NCBI GenBank assembly: GCA_035296965.1
Contig: DATGZX010000332.1
Coordinates: 84,359 to 148,358, forward strand
DNA: 64,000 nt
Reading direction: 5' to 3'
Source of the DNA: DATGZX01 sp035296965
Lineage (GTDB): Bacteria > Planctomycetota > Planctomycetia > Gemmatales > Gemmataceae
Below, in pieces: positions 16,046-24,139 of this stretch. The stretch's first letter is position 1; the number at the start of each line of letters is the position of its first letter. The position numbers were made by a program, and so were the translations under genes. A model generated the notes under the pieces. The model searched no databases. It worked only from the letters and a program-made list of their open reading frames with translations, and was not told the DNA's origin.

Positions 16046-17884
16046 ATGAGTAGTGTGCCGACAACTTCTGGTGAGCCGTTGCTTCGCACGTTGGCCCCTG
16101 CGCTAAGGCATTTGCAGCGCAGCCTGCGTGCCTGGCTGGATACGGCCCATCGATACCCGCTGGGTACGATGGCGCGGGCCGCACTGGAGGGACTCGCCGC
16201 CGACTTGGACAGACAAGCCGAGGCCCTTGACGTGGACCGGCCCCTGCTCGTCATCATGCTCATGGGCGGCACCGGTGTCGGCAAGTCCACGCTCCTCAAT
16301 GCAATGGCCGGCGGAGCAATCGCTCAGGCCTCGTTCGTCCGGCCGACGACGCGCGATCCCGTCGTCTACTATCACGCGTCGGTCCGCCCCGAGCGCCTGG
16401 ACCCGGTCATGCAACATTGCCGGCTGGCAGCGCACAATCGGCCGTCGCTCGAACAAAAGATTCTGGTGGACACGCCCGACCTGGACAGCAACGACCTCGC
16501 CAACCGCGAGAAACTGCACAATCTCCTGCCGGTGGCCGACATCGTGCTGTACGTAGGCTCCCAGGAAAAATATCACGACAAGTTGGGCTGGGAACTTTTC
16601 CTAGAGCAGCGCCGCCGGCACGCCTTTGCGTTTGTGCTCAATAAATGGGACCGCTGCTTGCATGGCACCGGCGGCGTGCGGCCGGATGAAGATCTTCTTC
16701 GCGATCTCAAGAACGAAGGATTCGACAATCCTCTTCTCTTCCGCACCACCGCTCAGGCGTGGGTCGATCGAGCCGATGGCGACGGCCTGCAACCGCCCTC
16801 CCTGCCGGAGGGAGAACAGTTTTCCGAGCTTGTCCGCTGGTTGGAAGTGGGTTTGACGCGTCTGGAGATCGAGGCCATCAAGGCTCGCGGCGTCAGCCAA
16901 TTGCTGCAGCAGCTGCACCAAGCGCTTGACGCTGCGTGCCCGCCGGAGTTGTCCGCGGCGGCGGACAAGACCCGAACCAGCTGGGAAGGAATCCTGGCGG
17001 AGGAAGCTGCCTCCACGGTGGAAGCTCTCCTGAACACGTTGGAGCCCTATCAGCGCGAAATCGAACAACACTTTGCAATGGAAGGCCAGCGCCGCTTCCA
17101 CGGGATCATGGCGGGTTACCTGCACTTGCTCACGCGCGCGAAGTATTTCGGCTCGACACTTCGCGATCGGCTCCCGTTTCTGCCCCGCTCCGCACAATCC
17201 GTGCAAATGCCGGCTGCATGGGACCTGGCTGCCTTCTCACGGAACTGCAGCGCGGCGGCCGGCGATCGTCACCTGGATGCCCGCGCGCGTGCGCTCCCCA
17301 ACCGTCTTCTCGTAGAAGCAGATCGAGAAGGCTTTCCGCTCGACCTGCTCACCCAGCCGGTGGAAGCCACCTCCAAGATGAATTGGCGGCAACGCTATGC
17401 GCAGGCGCTGGTCGAAGTCTTGCAAAGTGTCGAACGCCAATGGACTCACCCGGCTGGAGTGCGCCGTTGGGCGCAGGGCGGCCTTACGCTTCTGGCGGAT
17501 TGGCTTCCTGCCGCCGTTTTCGTCGCCGCCTGCCTGCGTCTGCTCTGGCGTCATTTCATGACCGACATCAAGATCGAATTGTTTGACGTGCTCTTGCCGG
17601 CAATCGTTCTATTGGTCGTATTAGTGATTCTCCACGTCCTCGTCATTCTTTTCTTACCTGTGCGCTGGTCCGCAATCCGCAATGAATTTCACAGGCGCCT
17701 GGAGCAGCGCGTGCGCAGCGACCTAGGGGGGGGGTATCTCGCCATCCCCGCGGACGTGGCCGATGCGCTGCATCTGGAACGCCGGCAAGTTGAGCAGCTC
17801 GCCGGCGAGACCCGCGAAGTGGCGGCCTGGCTGGCGCATCACGAGCAAGCCGCCAGCATTGCTGCGCTATACGGAAAGGAATGA
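16046..17884 (+). CDS. Membrane-anchored GTPase, partner of the upstream GTPase
   Basis: 612 residues. A complete GTPase core is visible: P-loop GGTGVGKST at about residues 73-81, G3 in LVDTPDLDSN and G4 NKWD. It is followed by a long helical region and, at about residues 485-540, two hydrophobic segments (LPAAVFVAACLRLLW and the LLPAIVLLVVLVILHVLVIL stretch) forming a membrane hairpin. The arrangement of N-terminal GTPase, helical middle and C-terminal membrane anchor resembles bacterial dynamin-like and YcjX/DUF-type GTPases. It is 49 bases downstream of another GTPase lacking the NKxD motif, suggesting a heteromeric unit with one canonical and one divergent subunit. Cellular role not known. 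Confidence 0.7.
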   Translation: MSSVPTTSGEPLLRTLAPALRHLQRSLRAWLDTAHRYPLGTMARAALEGLAADLDRQAEALDVDRPLLVIMLMGGTGVGKSTLLNAMAGGAIAQASFVRPTTRDPVVYYHASVRPERLDPVMQHCRLAAHNRPSLEQKILVDTPDLDSNDLANREKLHNLLPVADIVLYVGSQEKYHDKLGWELFLEQRRRHAFAFVLNKWDRCLHGTGGVRPDEDLLRDLKNEGFDNPLLFRTTAQAWVDRADGDGLQPPSLPEGEQFSELVRWLEVGLTRLEIEAIKARGVSQLLQQLHQALDAACPPELSAAADKTRTSWEGILAEEAASTVEALLNTLEPYQREIEQHFAMEGQRRFHGIMAGYLHLLTRAKYFGSTLRDRLPFLPRSAQSVQMPAAWDLAAFSRNCSAAAGDRHLDARARALPNRLLVEADREGFPLDLLTQPVEATSKMNWRQRYAQALVEVLQSVERQWTHPAGVRRWAQGGLTLLADWLPAAVFVAACLRLLWRHFMTDIKIELFDVLLPAIVLLVVLVILHVLVILFLPVRWSAIRNEFHRRLEQRVRSDLGGGYLAIPADVADALHLERRQVEQLAGETREVAAWLAHHEQAASIAALYGKE

Positions 17885-17889
17885 GTTGC

Positions 17890-18246
17890 TCAGGGCGGAT
17901 TCCCGGTGCTGATGGCAGGGAGTTTGTTCGGACCGGCAGACGTGCCAGTTGTCGGGCCCGACAAGAGCATCGGCATGACCGGCGCCGGCAAGGACGGCGC
18001 GGCTCCAGGTGCGAGTGGGGCCCCCGTTGGCGGCGCTGTCGGTGCCGGTGCTGTGGGAAAAACCGGAGGCGGAATTGGGCCGGCTACAGTCGGCGCGGGC
18101 CCTCCCGGATGGGGATTACAAACGCCTCCGTAAGGCGCCGTCTGCCCCGGTTCCAGCCTGCCTGGCTTGAGGTGGTCCAGTACATCCGCCAGCGGCGCGG
18201 TACTGCACCCACTCAGCAACAATGTCAGGACCGCCCAGCGCTTCAC
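17890..18246 (-). CDS. Small proline-rich lipoprotein
   Basis: 118 residues from a GTG start at 18246, chosen because it begins a lipoprotein signal (VKRWAVLTLLLSGCST with lipobox LLSGC) and is preceded by an AGGGCAGG ribosome-binding site. The longer upstream frame lacks features. The mature part is rich in Pro, Ala, Gly and Thr and has no recognisable domain. It lies downstream of holB on the same strand and ends 5 bases from the end of the convergent GTPase gene. Likely a small surface or periplasmic lipoprotein of unknown role. Confidence 0.55.
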   Translation of the reverse strand: MKRWAVLTLLLSGCSTAPLADVLDHLKPGRLEPGQTAPYGGVCNPHPGGPAPTVAGPIPPPVFPTAPAPTAPPTGAPLAPGAAPSLPAPVMPMLLSGPTTGTSAGPNKLPAISTGNPP

Positions 18247-18424
18247 GGCAAAAGCCTGCCCTTTCTTGGCCCGCTCGGCGCAGACTCCGCTCGAAGGAGG
18301 GCCTGTCAGCGCGACGGACCGTGCGTGCGCAACGAGAGTTTCCCAAATGCTAAATGAGTTCTGGAGGGAGTGCGTATAGCAAGTCGCCCTTGGCGGGGCA
18401 ATAGCAATTGCACCGCAAATAAAC

Positions 18425-19441
18425 CTACTGGATCGCGCGACCGGTAGCATCCATCAGCGCCTCGAGCACCAGAACAAGCTGAGCGCGCCGGTCAATCTGC
18501 ATATCGCCTTCCAGGCAGCGGTCGAGTAAGGCCAGGATTTGTTCCGGGTCCTTGCGTCCAACCAATTCCTCCAACATACGCATGTCCGTCGGTTCCGCCA
18601 GTTTGGGCGTGCTGCCCACGCTCAGCTCCAGGGCCGTGTTCAGGAATTCGACCAGGAAGCCCACAACCAGCGCGGCCCGGCGCCGCTGGGCAGATGATTC
18701 CTTGCCTGCTTCCTCGACGAAGCGGACCAGGGTTTGCGCCAGCCCAACGCTATCGCAGGGCGTTTTGCTGAGGAGGTCGAGCAGGCTTTCGCGAAAGCTC
18801 CATAGGGCCGGGTCCGCCAGGGCGAGGGCCTGCCCCAGGCTGCCCCCGCTCAGCCGGGCCAGCCGATCAATGAGCGACGGGTCTTCGAGTCCCTGCTCGC
18901 GTAGGATCTCCGCGACCAGGGATTCGGGAAGCGGCGCGAAGTGCACGACCTGGCAACGGGATACGATCGTTGTCAGTTGCCGGTCGGGACTAGTGCCGAT
19001 CAGCAGAAGAACCGAGCGCGGCGGCGGCTCTTCGAGTGTTTTGAGAAAGCAGTTAGCCGCGGCGTCATTGAGATCGTCGGCATCGTCGAGGATTGCGACC
19101 TTGCCTCGGCCGCGCGCCGACTTCAGACTGAAGGAATGGCATAGCTCGCGGACAACTTCGATCGGCAGCTCCAGACCATCCTCCGGTCGCCCGGCGACAT
19201 AAAAATCGGGATGAGTGCCGGCCGCGACCTGGGCGCATGCGGCACACTGATCGCAGGCTTCCAGGCGCGGCCTTGCCGGAGCCTCGCAGAGAAGGGCCTT
19301 GGCCAGCTCCTCGGCAAAGAGGCGCTTGCCGACGCCCGGTGGTCCGGAGAAAAGATAGGCATGGCCGAGCCGGCCGCGCGCGACGATGCGCTCGAACATC
19401 TCGACAAGGGGCTCATGCCCCCGCACCCGCTGCCAGGACAC
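18425..19441 (-). CDS. holB: DNA polymerase III delta' subunit (clamp loader)
   Basis: 338 residues. The GTG at 19441 is preferred because it gives MSWQRVRGHE, the usual HolB start, and follows a strong AGGAGGAGG ribosome-binding site. P-loop FSGPPGVGKR, a zinc-binding cysteine cluster (CEA...ACDQCAACAQV), the HPDF segment, Walker B-like VAILDDADDLN and the LEEPPP / TIVSRCQ motifs are typical. It is part of the clamp-loader complex that places the sliding clamp at replication forks. The start lies inside the end of tmk, so the two are coupled; tmk-holB is a common arrangement in bacteria. Confidence 0.92.
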   Translation of the reverse strand: MSWQRVRGHEPLVEMFERIVARGRLGHAYLFSGPPGVGKRLFAEELAKALLCEAPARPRLEACDQCAACAQVAAGTHPDFYVAGRPEDGLELPIEVVRELCHSFSLKSARGRGKVAILDDADDLNDAAANCFLKTLEEPPPRSVLLLIGTSPDRQLTTIVSRCQVVHFAPLPESLVAEILREQGLEDPSLIDRLARLSGGSLGQALALADPALWSFRESLLDLLSKTPCDSVGLAQTLVRFVEEAGKESSAQRRRAALVVGFLVEFLNTALELSVGSTPKLAEPTDMRMLEELVGRKDPEQILALLDRCLEGDMQIDRRAQLVLVLEALMDATGRAIQ

Positions 19442-20042
19442 GGGCCACCTCCTCCTGAACACGATCTTGCACTAGGGCGATGGACTGGTTGGCGTCGATT
19501 ACCTTGATTCTGTCGGGCCGACGCTGGGCTTCGGCCAGGAACCCAGTGCGCACGCGCTCGTGATACGAAGACTCGCGACTCTCCACGCGATCCGCCGGGC
19601 CAAGCCGCCGGCCATGGGCCATCTCGATGGGCAAATCCAAAATGAGCGTGAGGTCTGGTTCCAGTCCACCCGTGGCGATCCGGCCGACCTGCCATAGCAG
19701 AGCGGGGTCGAGTCCACCCGCATGGCCCTGGTAGACAACGTTCGCCAGCAGATAGCGGTCCGAGACGACGATCCGGCCGGATGCCAGCGCCGGGGCAATG
19801 ATCTCGGCAGTCAACTGCGCCCGGCTGGCCATGAAGAGGAGAGTTTCGCACGGCAGGGCCATTTCGCGGCGCCGGTCCAGCAGCAGGTCGCGGATCACGT
19901 CGCCAATGGCCGTGCCGCCGGGATCGGCGCACTCTGTGACCTGGTGGCCGCGCGTCCGCAACCAGTCCGCCAGCAGCCGGCATTGAGTCGATTTGCCTGT
20001 CCCATCCAATCCATCCAGCGAGATGAAGAGCGCTCGGGCCAT
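19413..20042 (-). CDS. tmk: Thymidylate kinase
   Basis: 209 residues, normal length. P-loop SLDGLDGTGKST at the N-terminus, the DR(Y) motif in VVSDRYLLANVVYQG, and LILDLPIEMA. It converts dTMP to dTDP in the dTTP pathway. The 3' end overlaps the start of holB. It is 44 bases downstream of the lipoyl-like gene and appears to be in the same minus-strand operon. Confidence 0.93.
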   Translation of the reverse strand: MARALFISLDGLDGTGKSTQCRLLADWLRTRGHQVTECADPGGTAIGDVIRDLLLDRRREMALPCETLLFMASRAQLTAEIIAPALASGRIVVSDRYLLANVVYQGHAGGLDPALLWQVGRIATGGLEPDLTLILDLPIEMAHGRRLGPADRVESRESSYHERVRTGFLAEAQRRPDRIKVIDANQSIALVQDRVQEEVARVLAAGAGA

Positions 20043-20086
20043 GAAATCCTCGCGCGATCCAGGAGCCCGTCCGCAATTGCAGACTA

Positions 20087-20350
20087 CTACTGCCCTTGAT
20101 CGGGACGAACCGCACTCTCGTTCACTTCCAGAACGCCAAGCACCTGTCCCGGATGCAGGGGGTCGTTGGGCCAGGCGGTTTTCTCGACCAGCCGGCCCGT
20201 TGCCGGTGCGGACACGTCAAAGGTGGCGCCGCTGACGAGCACCTCCACCAGGCGATCGCCCTCGAAGATCTCCTCGCCGGAGTCGGCGTACCAGGAGCTC
20301 AGGACCACGGGTGCTGCTCCCAACTCAGGGAGTATCACGGGCGCTTGCAT
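20087..20350 (-). CDS. Lipoyl/biotinyl-like domain protein lacking the modifiable lysine
   Basis: 87 residues forming a single lipoyl-type beta-barrel: MQAPVILPELG at the start, GDRLVEV, SAPATGRL and a terminal LGVLEV. In canonical lipoyl domains the hairpin carries ETDKA with the lipoylated lysine. Here the matching segment is VLVSGAT, and no lysine is present at that turn; the only lysine is later in VEKTAW. It therefore cannot be lipoylated at the normal site. The gene overlaps the end of lipA by 26 bases and follows lipB, so it is linked by position to lipoate synthesis. It might be a scaffold, a decoy or a specificity factor. Fold call good; role unknown. Confidence 0.7.
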   Translation of the reverse strand: MQAPVILPELGAAPVVLSSWYADSGEEIFEGDRLVEVLVSGATFDVSAPATGRLVEKTAWPNDPLHPGQVLGVLEVNESAVRPDQGQ

Positions 20351-21248
20351 GGTCCTTCACCATTTCATCGGCATGGTAACTGGAGCGTACGAACGGCCCG
20401 CTTGCCACATGTTTGAATCCCATCGAGCGGGCCAGTACCGCCAGCTCGTCGAATTCCGCAGGCGGCACGTAGCGCTTGACAGGAATGTGCTTCAGCGTCG
20501 GCGCCAGGTATTGCCCCAGAGTCAGATTATCGCAGCGGACATCGCGCAAATCGGCCAGGACCTCCAGCAACTCTTCCCTGGTCTCACCCAGGCCCAGCAT
20601 CAGGCCGCTCTTCGTGACGATTTCGGGGGCCCGTCGTTTGACATGCGCGAGCAGATCGAGGCTCCTCTGGTACTCGGCCCTGCCGCGGACTTTTTTGTAC
20701 AGGCGCGGCACCGTTTCCATGTTGTGGTTGTAAACTTCGGGCCGGGCTTGCAGGACCCGCTCGATGGCGCTCTCGTCTCCCAGGAAATCGGGAGTGAGCA
20801 CTTCAACGGCTGCGCCGGTTCGGCCGCGCACCGCGAGAACGCAGCGGTAGAAATGATCGGCCCCGCCGTCGGGCAGATCATCGCGCGTCACGGAAGTGAT
20901 CACCACATGGCGCAGTCCTAGACGCAGCGCAGCTTCCGCCACGCGCTCCGGCTCGTCATCCTCCAGGGCTTCCGGTGACCCGCGCGGGACGGAGCAGAAG
21001 CCGCAGGGACGGGTGCAGACGTTTCCCAGGATCATGAACGTGGCGGTCCGGCGCGCGTAACACTCGGGCCGGTTCGGGCAGCGCGCGTTCTCACAGACCG
21101 TTTCGAGGCGCAGCTCGTTTAGCAATTCCTGCGTAAAGGAGTTCCCATTGCCGCGGGGTAGGCTGCGCTTCAGCCAGTCGGGCAAGCGGCGCTGCGGGGG
21201 CGGCGCGCTTGGCGCGGGCAAGGAGTCAAGAACGGGTAGCGAGCGCAT
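20325..21248 (-). CDS. lipA: Lipoyl synthase
   Basis: 307 residues from the ATG at 21248, which begins 23 bases inside the end of lipB. It has both iron-sulfur sites: the auxiliary cluster motif CENARCPNRPEC and the radical SAM motif CTRPCGFC (CxxxCxxC). Other LipA motifs are VVITSVTRDDLPDGGADHF, VEVLTPDFLGD, YNHNMETV and KSGLMLGLGET. It inserts two sulfurs into octanoyl groups on lipoyl domains. It is co-transcribed with lipB upstream and the lipoyl-like gene downstream. Confidence 0.95.
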   Translation of the reverse strand: MRSLPVLDSLPAPSAPPPQRRLPDWLKRSLPRGNGNSFTQELLNELRLETVCENARCPNRPECYARRTATFMILGNVCTRPCGFCSVPRGSPEALEDDEPERVAEAALRLGLRHVVITSVTRDDLPDGGADHFYRCVLAVRGRTGAAVEVLTPDFLGDESAIERVLQARPEVYNHNMETVPRLYKKVRGRAEYQRSLDLLAHVKRRAPEIVTKSGLMLGLGETREELLEVLADLRDVRCDNLTLGQYLAPTLKHIPVKRYVPPAEFDELAVLARSMGFKHVASGPFVRSSYHADEMVKDHASARDTP

Positions 21249-21984
21249 CGAGAGGGGCCTTTCGCCGGAGCAAGGGATGTTCGAAGAAGAGCGACGTGCG
21301 TGCGAAGGCAAATCGCTGCGCGAAATGCTCCAGCAAACGCTCGCGAACGAGTGCAGGCCGCAGCGGCCCACGGCGCTCGCGCTCGATCGACGTCATGATG
21401 GCGCCTTCCGCCCGTCCCGATCCGCAAGTCAGCACGCGCCGGAACACCTCGAGATTAGGATTGATGTTCAGCACGGCGCCGTAGTAAGTCACCCAGTCTC
21501 GCACGGCGATGCCGATGCCGGCCACAGGCCGATCTCCCACCCAGACCGCGGGCTGTCCCGGCCGCGTATGAGCGCGAATGCTGAAGTCATCGAGCACGGC
21601 GACGACGACCTCTTGCAGTCGATCGATGTAGTCTTGCAGGCCGAGACCGAGGCGATCCAGGGCGAGGATAGGATAAATGGCCAGTTGACCAGGTTGGTGC
21701 AACAGGCAGCCGCCGCCGCGGTTCACCCACCGAACCTTCCAATGGCGCGCGACCAGCTCCTCCGCCTCGCACAGGACATTGTTCCAACTTCCCTGGCGGC
21801 CGACGGTGATCAAAGGCGGGTGTTCGCAGAGGACCAGCGCAGAGGCGGAACGGTCACCGCTCACCTGATAGACCAACCGGCGCTGCAGCGCGAGCGCAGC
21901 GTCGAAGTCGACCGGTCCCAGGACATACGCCTGCAATGCGGAATCGGCGGCGGTGTTGGCCAGTGGCTGCGGCGCTTCGGTCAT
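21226..21984 (-). CDS. lipB: Octanoyltransferase LipB, with an altered active-site lysine position
   Basis: 252 residues from the ATG at 21984. Family features are LITVGRQGSW, the histidine motif GGGCLLHQPGQLAIYP and the catalytic cysteine region LTCGSGRA. LipB transfers octanoate from ACP to lipoyl domains using Cys plus a nearby Lys. In E. coli and M. tuberculosis that Lys directly precedes the (I/V)A(S/A)(L/I)G segment. Here the segment is VAGIG and the preceding residue is proline (GDRPVAGIG), with Arg one earlier. The enzyme may use that Arg or be impaired. It heads the lipB-lipA-lipoyl-like operon. Confidence 0.88.
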   Translation of the reverse strand: MTEAPQPLANTAADSALQAYVLGPVDFDAALALQRRLVYQVSGDRSASALVLCEHPPLITVGRQGSWNNVLCEAEELVARHWKVRWVNRGGGCLLHQPGQLAIYPILALDRLGLGLQDYIDRLQEVVVAVLDDFSIRAHTRPGQPAVWVGDRPVAGIGIAVRDWVTYYGAVLNINPNLEVFRRVLTCGSGRAEGAIMTSIERERRGPLRPALVRERLLEHFAQRFAFARTSLFFEHPLLRRKAPLDALATRS

Positions 21985-22286
21985 GCTCCATCTCAACAGC
22001 AGGGGCTCACGAACGACTGTCCGTGAGCCCGCACCTACTCTCCCGGTCAATCGGCAATACGCTTCTGAGTTAATGTACCAACCACGTCAAGTGGGCCACA
22101 AGCATATTTCATTCGATGTCGGCATTGGGATTCGCTGTTGCCCAACGATCGCGGGGCATGCAGAATGGCAACTTATCAGGCGGCGAAGGTCATGCTCAAG
22201 GTTCGGAACCCGTTGCGATCGTCCATGCCTTCGAACCAGCGGGACGGCCGCGATTCCCCCCGCGCTGCCGGAAGCGGCGAGCGACT

Positions 22287-23999
22287 GTGAATTCAGACCC
22301 ACGATTCAGCCAATGGCATGTCCTTGCCAAGGGCCCTAGCGGTCCGGTGGCGCTCTTGCTGATCGGCCTCTCCCTGTGCTTCACGTTGCTGAACGCGTGC
22401 AAGCCGATGCAGGTAGACGACACTGCGTACCACTACTATGCAGTCCAGATCGCAGAGCATCCCCTCGACCCATACGGATTTCAAATCTTCTGGTATGACG
22501 GGATCGTCCCAGCGGATGAGGTGCTAGCGCCGCCGGTGGTGCCCTACTGGATCTCTCTGGCGGTCAAGATTTTCGGCGACGAGCCTTTTCTGTGGAAGCT
22601 CTGGCAATGGCCCTTTGCCCTCCTGTTTGTCGTGTCTGTGTATGTCCTTGCCCGCCGGTTTGCACGTGGCTTCGAATGGGGCCTCCTGATCTATCTGCTT
22701 TTTTCGCCCACCTTCCTGCCCAGCATGAACTTGATGTTGGATATACCGGCCCTGGCCCTGAGCCTCTTCGCGCTGGTGGTCTTTATCCAGGCTTGCGAGG
22801 GTCGATCCATCGGTTTTGCACTTCTGGCAGGCGTTGTTGCCGGTCTCGCCATGCAGACGAAGTACACGGCGTTTCTCGCCCCGCTGAGCATCGTCCTCTA
22901 TGGGTTCTGGTTCAAGCGCTGGAAGGAGGCATTCGTCGCGACGGCGTTGTCGATCCTGATGTTTGCGGGCTGGGAATGGCTGATGGCGCTGCGCTACGGC
23001 AAATCGCATTTTCTTTTTCACGTTCACCAAAGTGATGCCACGCTTTGGGATAGAGCCACATTGACCTTTCCTCTGCTTGGCGTTCTCGGCGCCACCTCCC
23101 CTGCCCTGGCCCTGCTCGGGCTCCACGCGTTGAATGTCCGTCTCCGCACGCTGGTGATTACGGGAAGCGCGCTTCTCGCAGGATTCCTCCTCGTCGGCAC
23201 GATCCCATCTCCCTATCGAACTATCCGGTGGCACCTGGCCGGCTACTCCGATCAGGTCAGGCTGGAGGACGGCGTCTTCGACAGTGCCGGGACGCTGGTT
23301 CTTGCCGTGGCAGCGGTTATTCTCCTTCGATTATGCCGGCTGAGAAGCGGCTGGCGGCGGCACCTGCAAGCCGGAAGGCACACCAAGGAGTGGTTCTTAC
23401 TGTCATGGCTGGCGGCGGAGATAGGGGGCTATTTCACACTCAGCCCATTCCCGGCCGTTCGACGCACGATGGGGATCGTCGTGGTAACAACGCTGCTCGT
23501 GGGACGACTCGCGTCCCTGACCTGTCGTGCGCGTGCCCGCAGACGGCTGAACTGGGGCATTGTCCTTGCCGGCACGCTCCTCGGGGCGGTGTTTTACGGA
23601 ATCGATGTGCGCGACGCCTACGCGCAAAAGCAGCTTGTAGCAAAGGCTGCGGAGTTTCTGAACAAAAAGGAAGGTGGCACAATCTGGTACGTGGGTCACT
23701 GGGGCTTTCAATATTACGCAGAGCGCGCGGGCATGAGGCCGGTCGAACCTGGTGTGTCGCGCCTGCGCGCGGGCGACTGGCTGGTTGTCCCCGGAGAGAC
23801 GATCCATCGACAAGGAATGCCACTCGAAGAGGTCCCGCTGCGAAGAATTCGGGAATTCAAGGTCGATGACTCGGTGGCGTTACGCACGGTAGGCTGCTTC
23901 TATGCCGGCCGTGTTCCGCTGGAATACCGGGAGGGGCCCCGACTAACGGTCGCCATTTACCAGGTAATTCATGACTGTGCGCCCGGAGCCAGCCCTTGA
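22287..23999 (+). CDS. Membrane glycosyltransferase of the GT-C / ArnT (GT39-like) type
   Basis: About 570 residues from a GTG at 22287; a longer frame starts at 22116 but its first 57 residues are unstructured and charged. Ten or more hydrophobic spans are visible. The first extracytoplasmic loop has the paired acidic residues typical of GT-C enzymes (MQVDDTAYHYYAVQ). These enzymes transfer a sugar from a polyprenyl-phosphate donor to a lipid or protein at the outer face of the membrane. It stands alone with no neighbouring polysaccharide genes. Substrate unknown. Confidence 0.65.
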   Translation: MNSDPRFSQWHVLAKGPSGPVALLLIGLSLCFTLLNACKPMQVDDTAYHYYAVQIAEHPLDPYGFQIFWYDGIVPADEVLAPPVVPYWISLAVKIFGDEPFLWKLWQWPFALLFVVSVYVLARRFARGFEWGLLIYLLFSPTFLPSMNLMLDIPALALSLFALVVFIQACEGRSIGFALLAGVVAGLAMQTKYTAFLAPLSIVLYGFWFKRWKEAFVATALSILMFAGWEWLMALRYGKSHFLFHVHQSDATLWDRATLTFPLLGVLGATSPALALLGLHALNVRLRTLVITGSALLAGFLLVGTIPSPYRTIRWHLAGYSDQVRLEDGVFDSAGTLVLAVAAVILLRLCRLRSGWRRHLQAGRHTKEWFLLSWLAAEIGGYFTLSPFPAVRRTMGIVVVTTLLVGRLASLTCRARARRRLNWGIVLAGTLLGAVFYGIDVRDAYAQKQLVAKAAEFLNKKEGGTIWYVGHWGFQYYAERAGMRPVEPGVSRLRAGDWLVVPGETIHRQGMPLEEVPLRRIREFKVDDSVALRTVGCFYAGRVPLEYREGPRLTVAIYQVIHDCAPGASP

Positions 24000-24041
24000 G
24001 GGAGCAATGAAAAAGAGGCCAGAAACTCCTGACCCTTTCGG

Positions 24042-24071
24042 GTAGCAGCTCAAGCTGCCAGCTTGAGCTAC
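24042..24071. terminator. Hairpin between convergent genes
   Basis: GTAG-AGCTCAAGCT and AGCTTGAGCTAC form a stem with a short loop just past the glycosyltransferase gene and before the convergent HEAT-protein gene. It could terminate transcription or be another copy of a palindromic intergenic repeat. Confidence 0.45.
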
Positions 24072-24139
24072 GAGAAGATTGATGCCAGGTTGGCAAAATA
24101 AGACAATACCCTGTTCGCAGCAGGCTATTTTAGGCGTGC

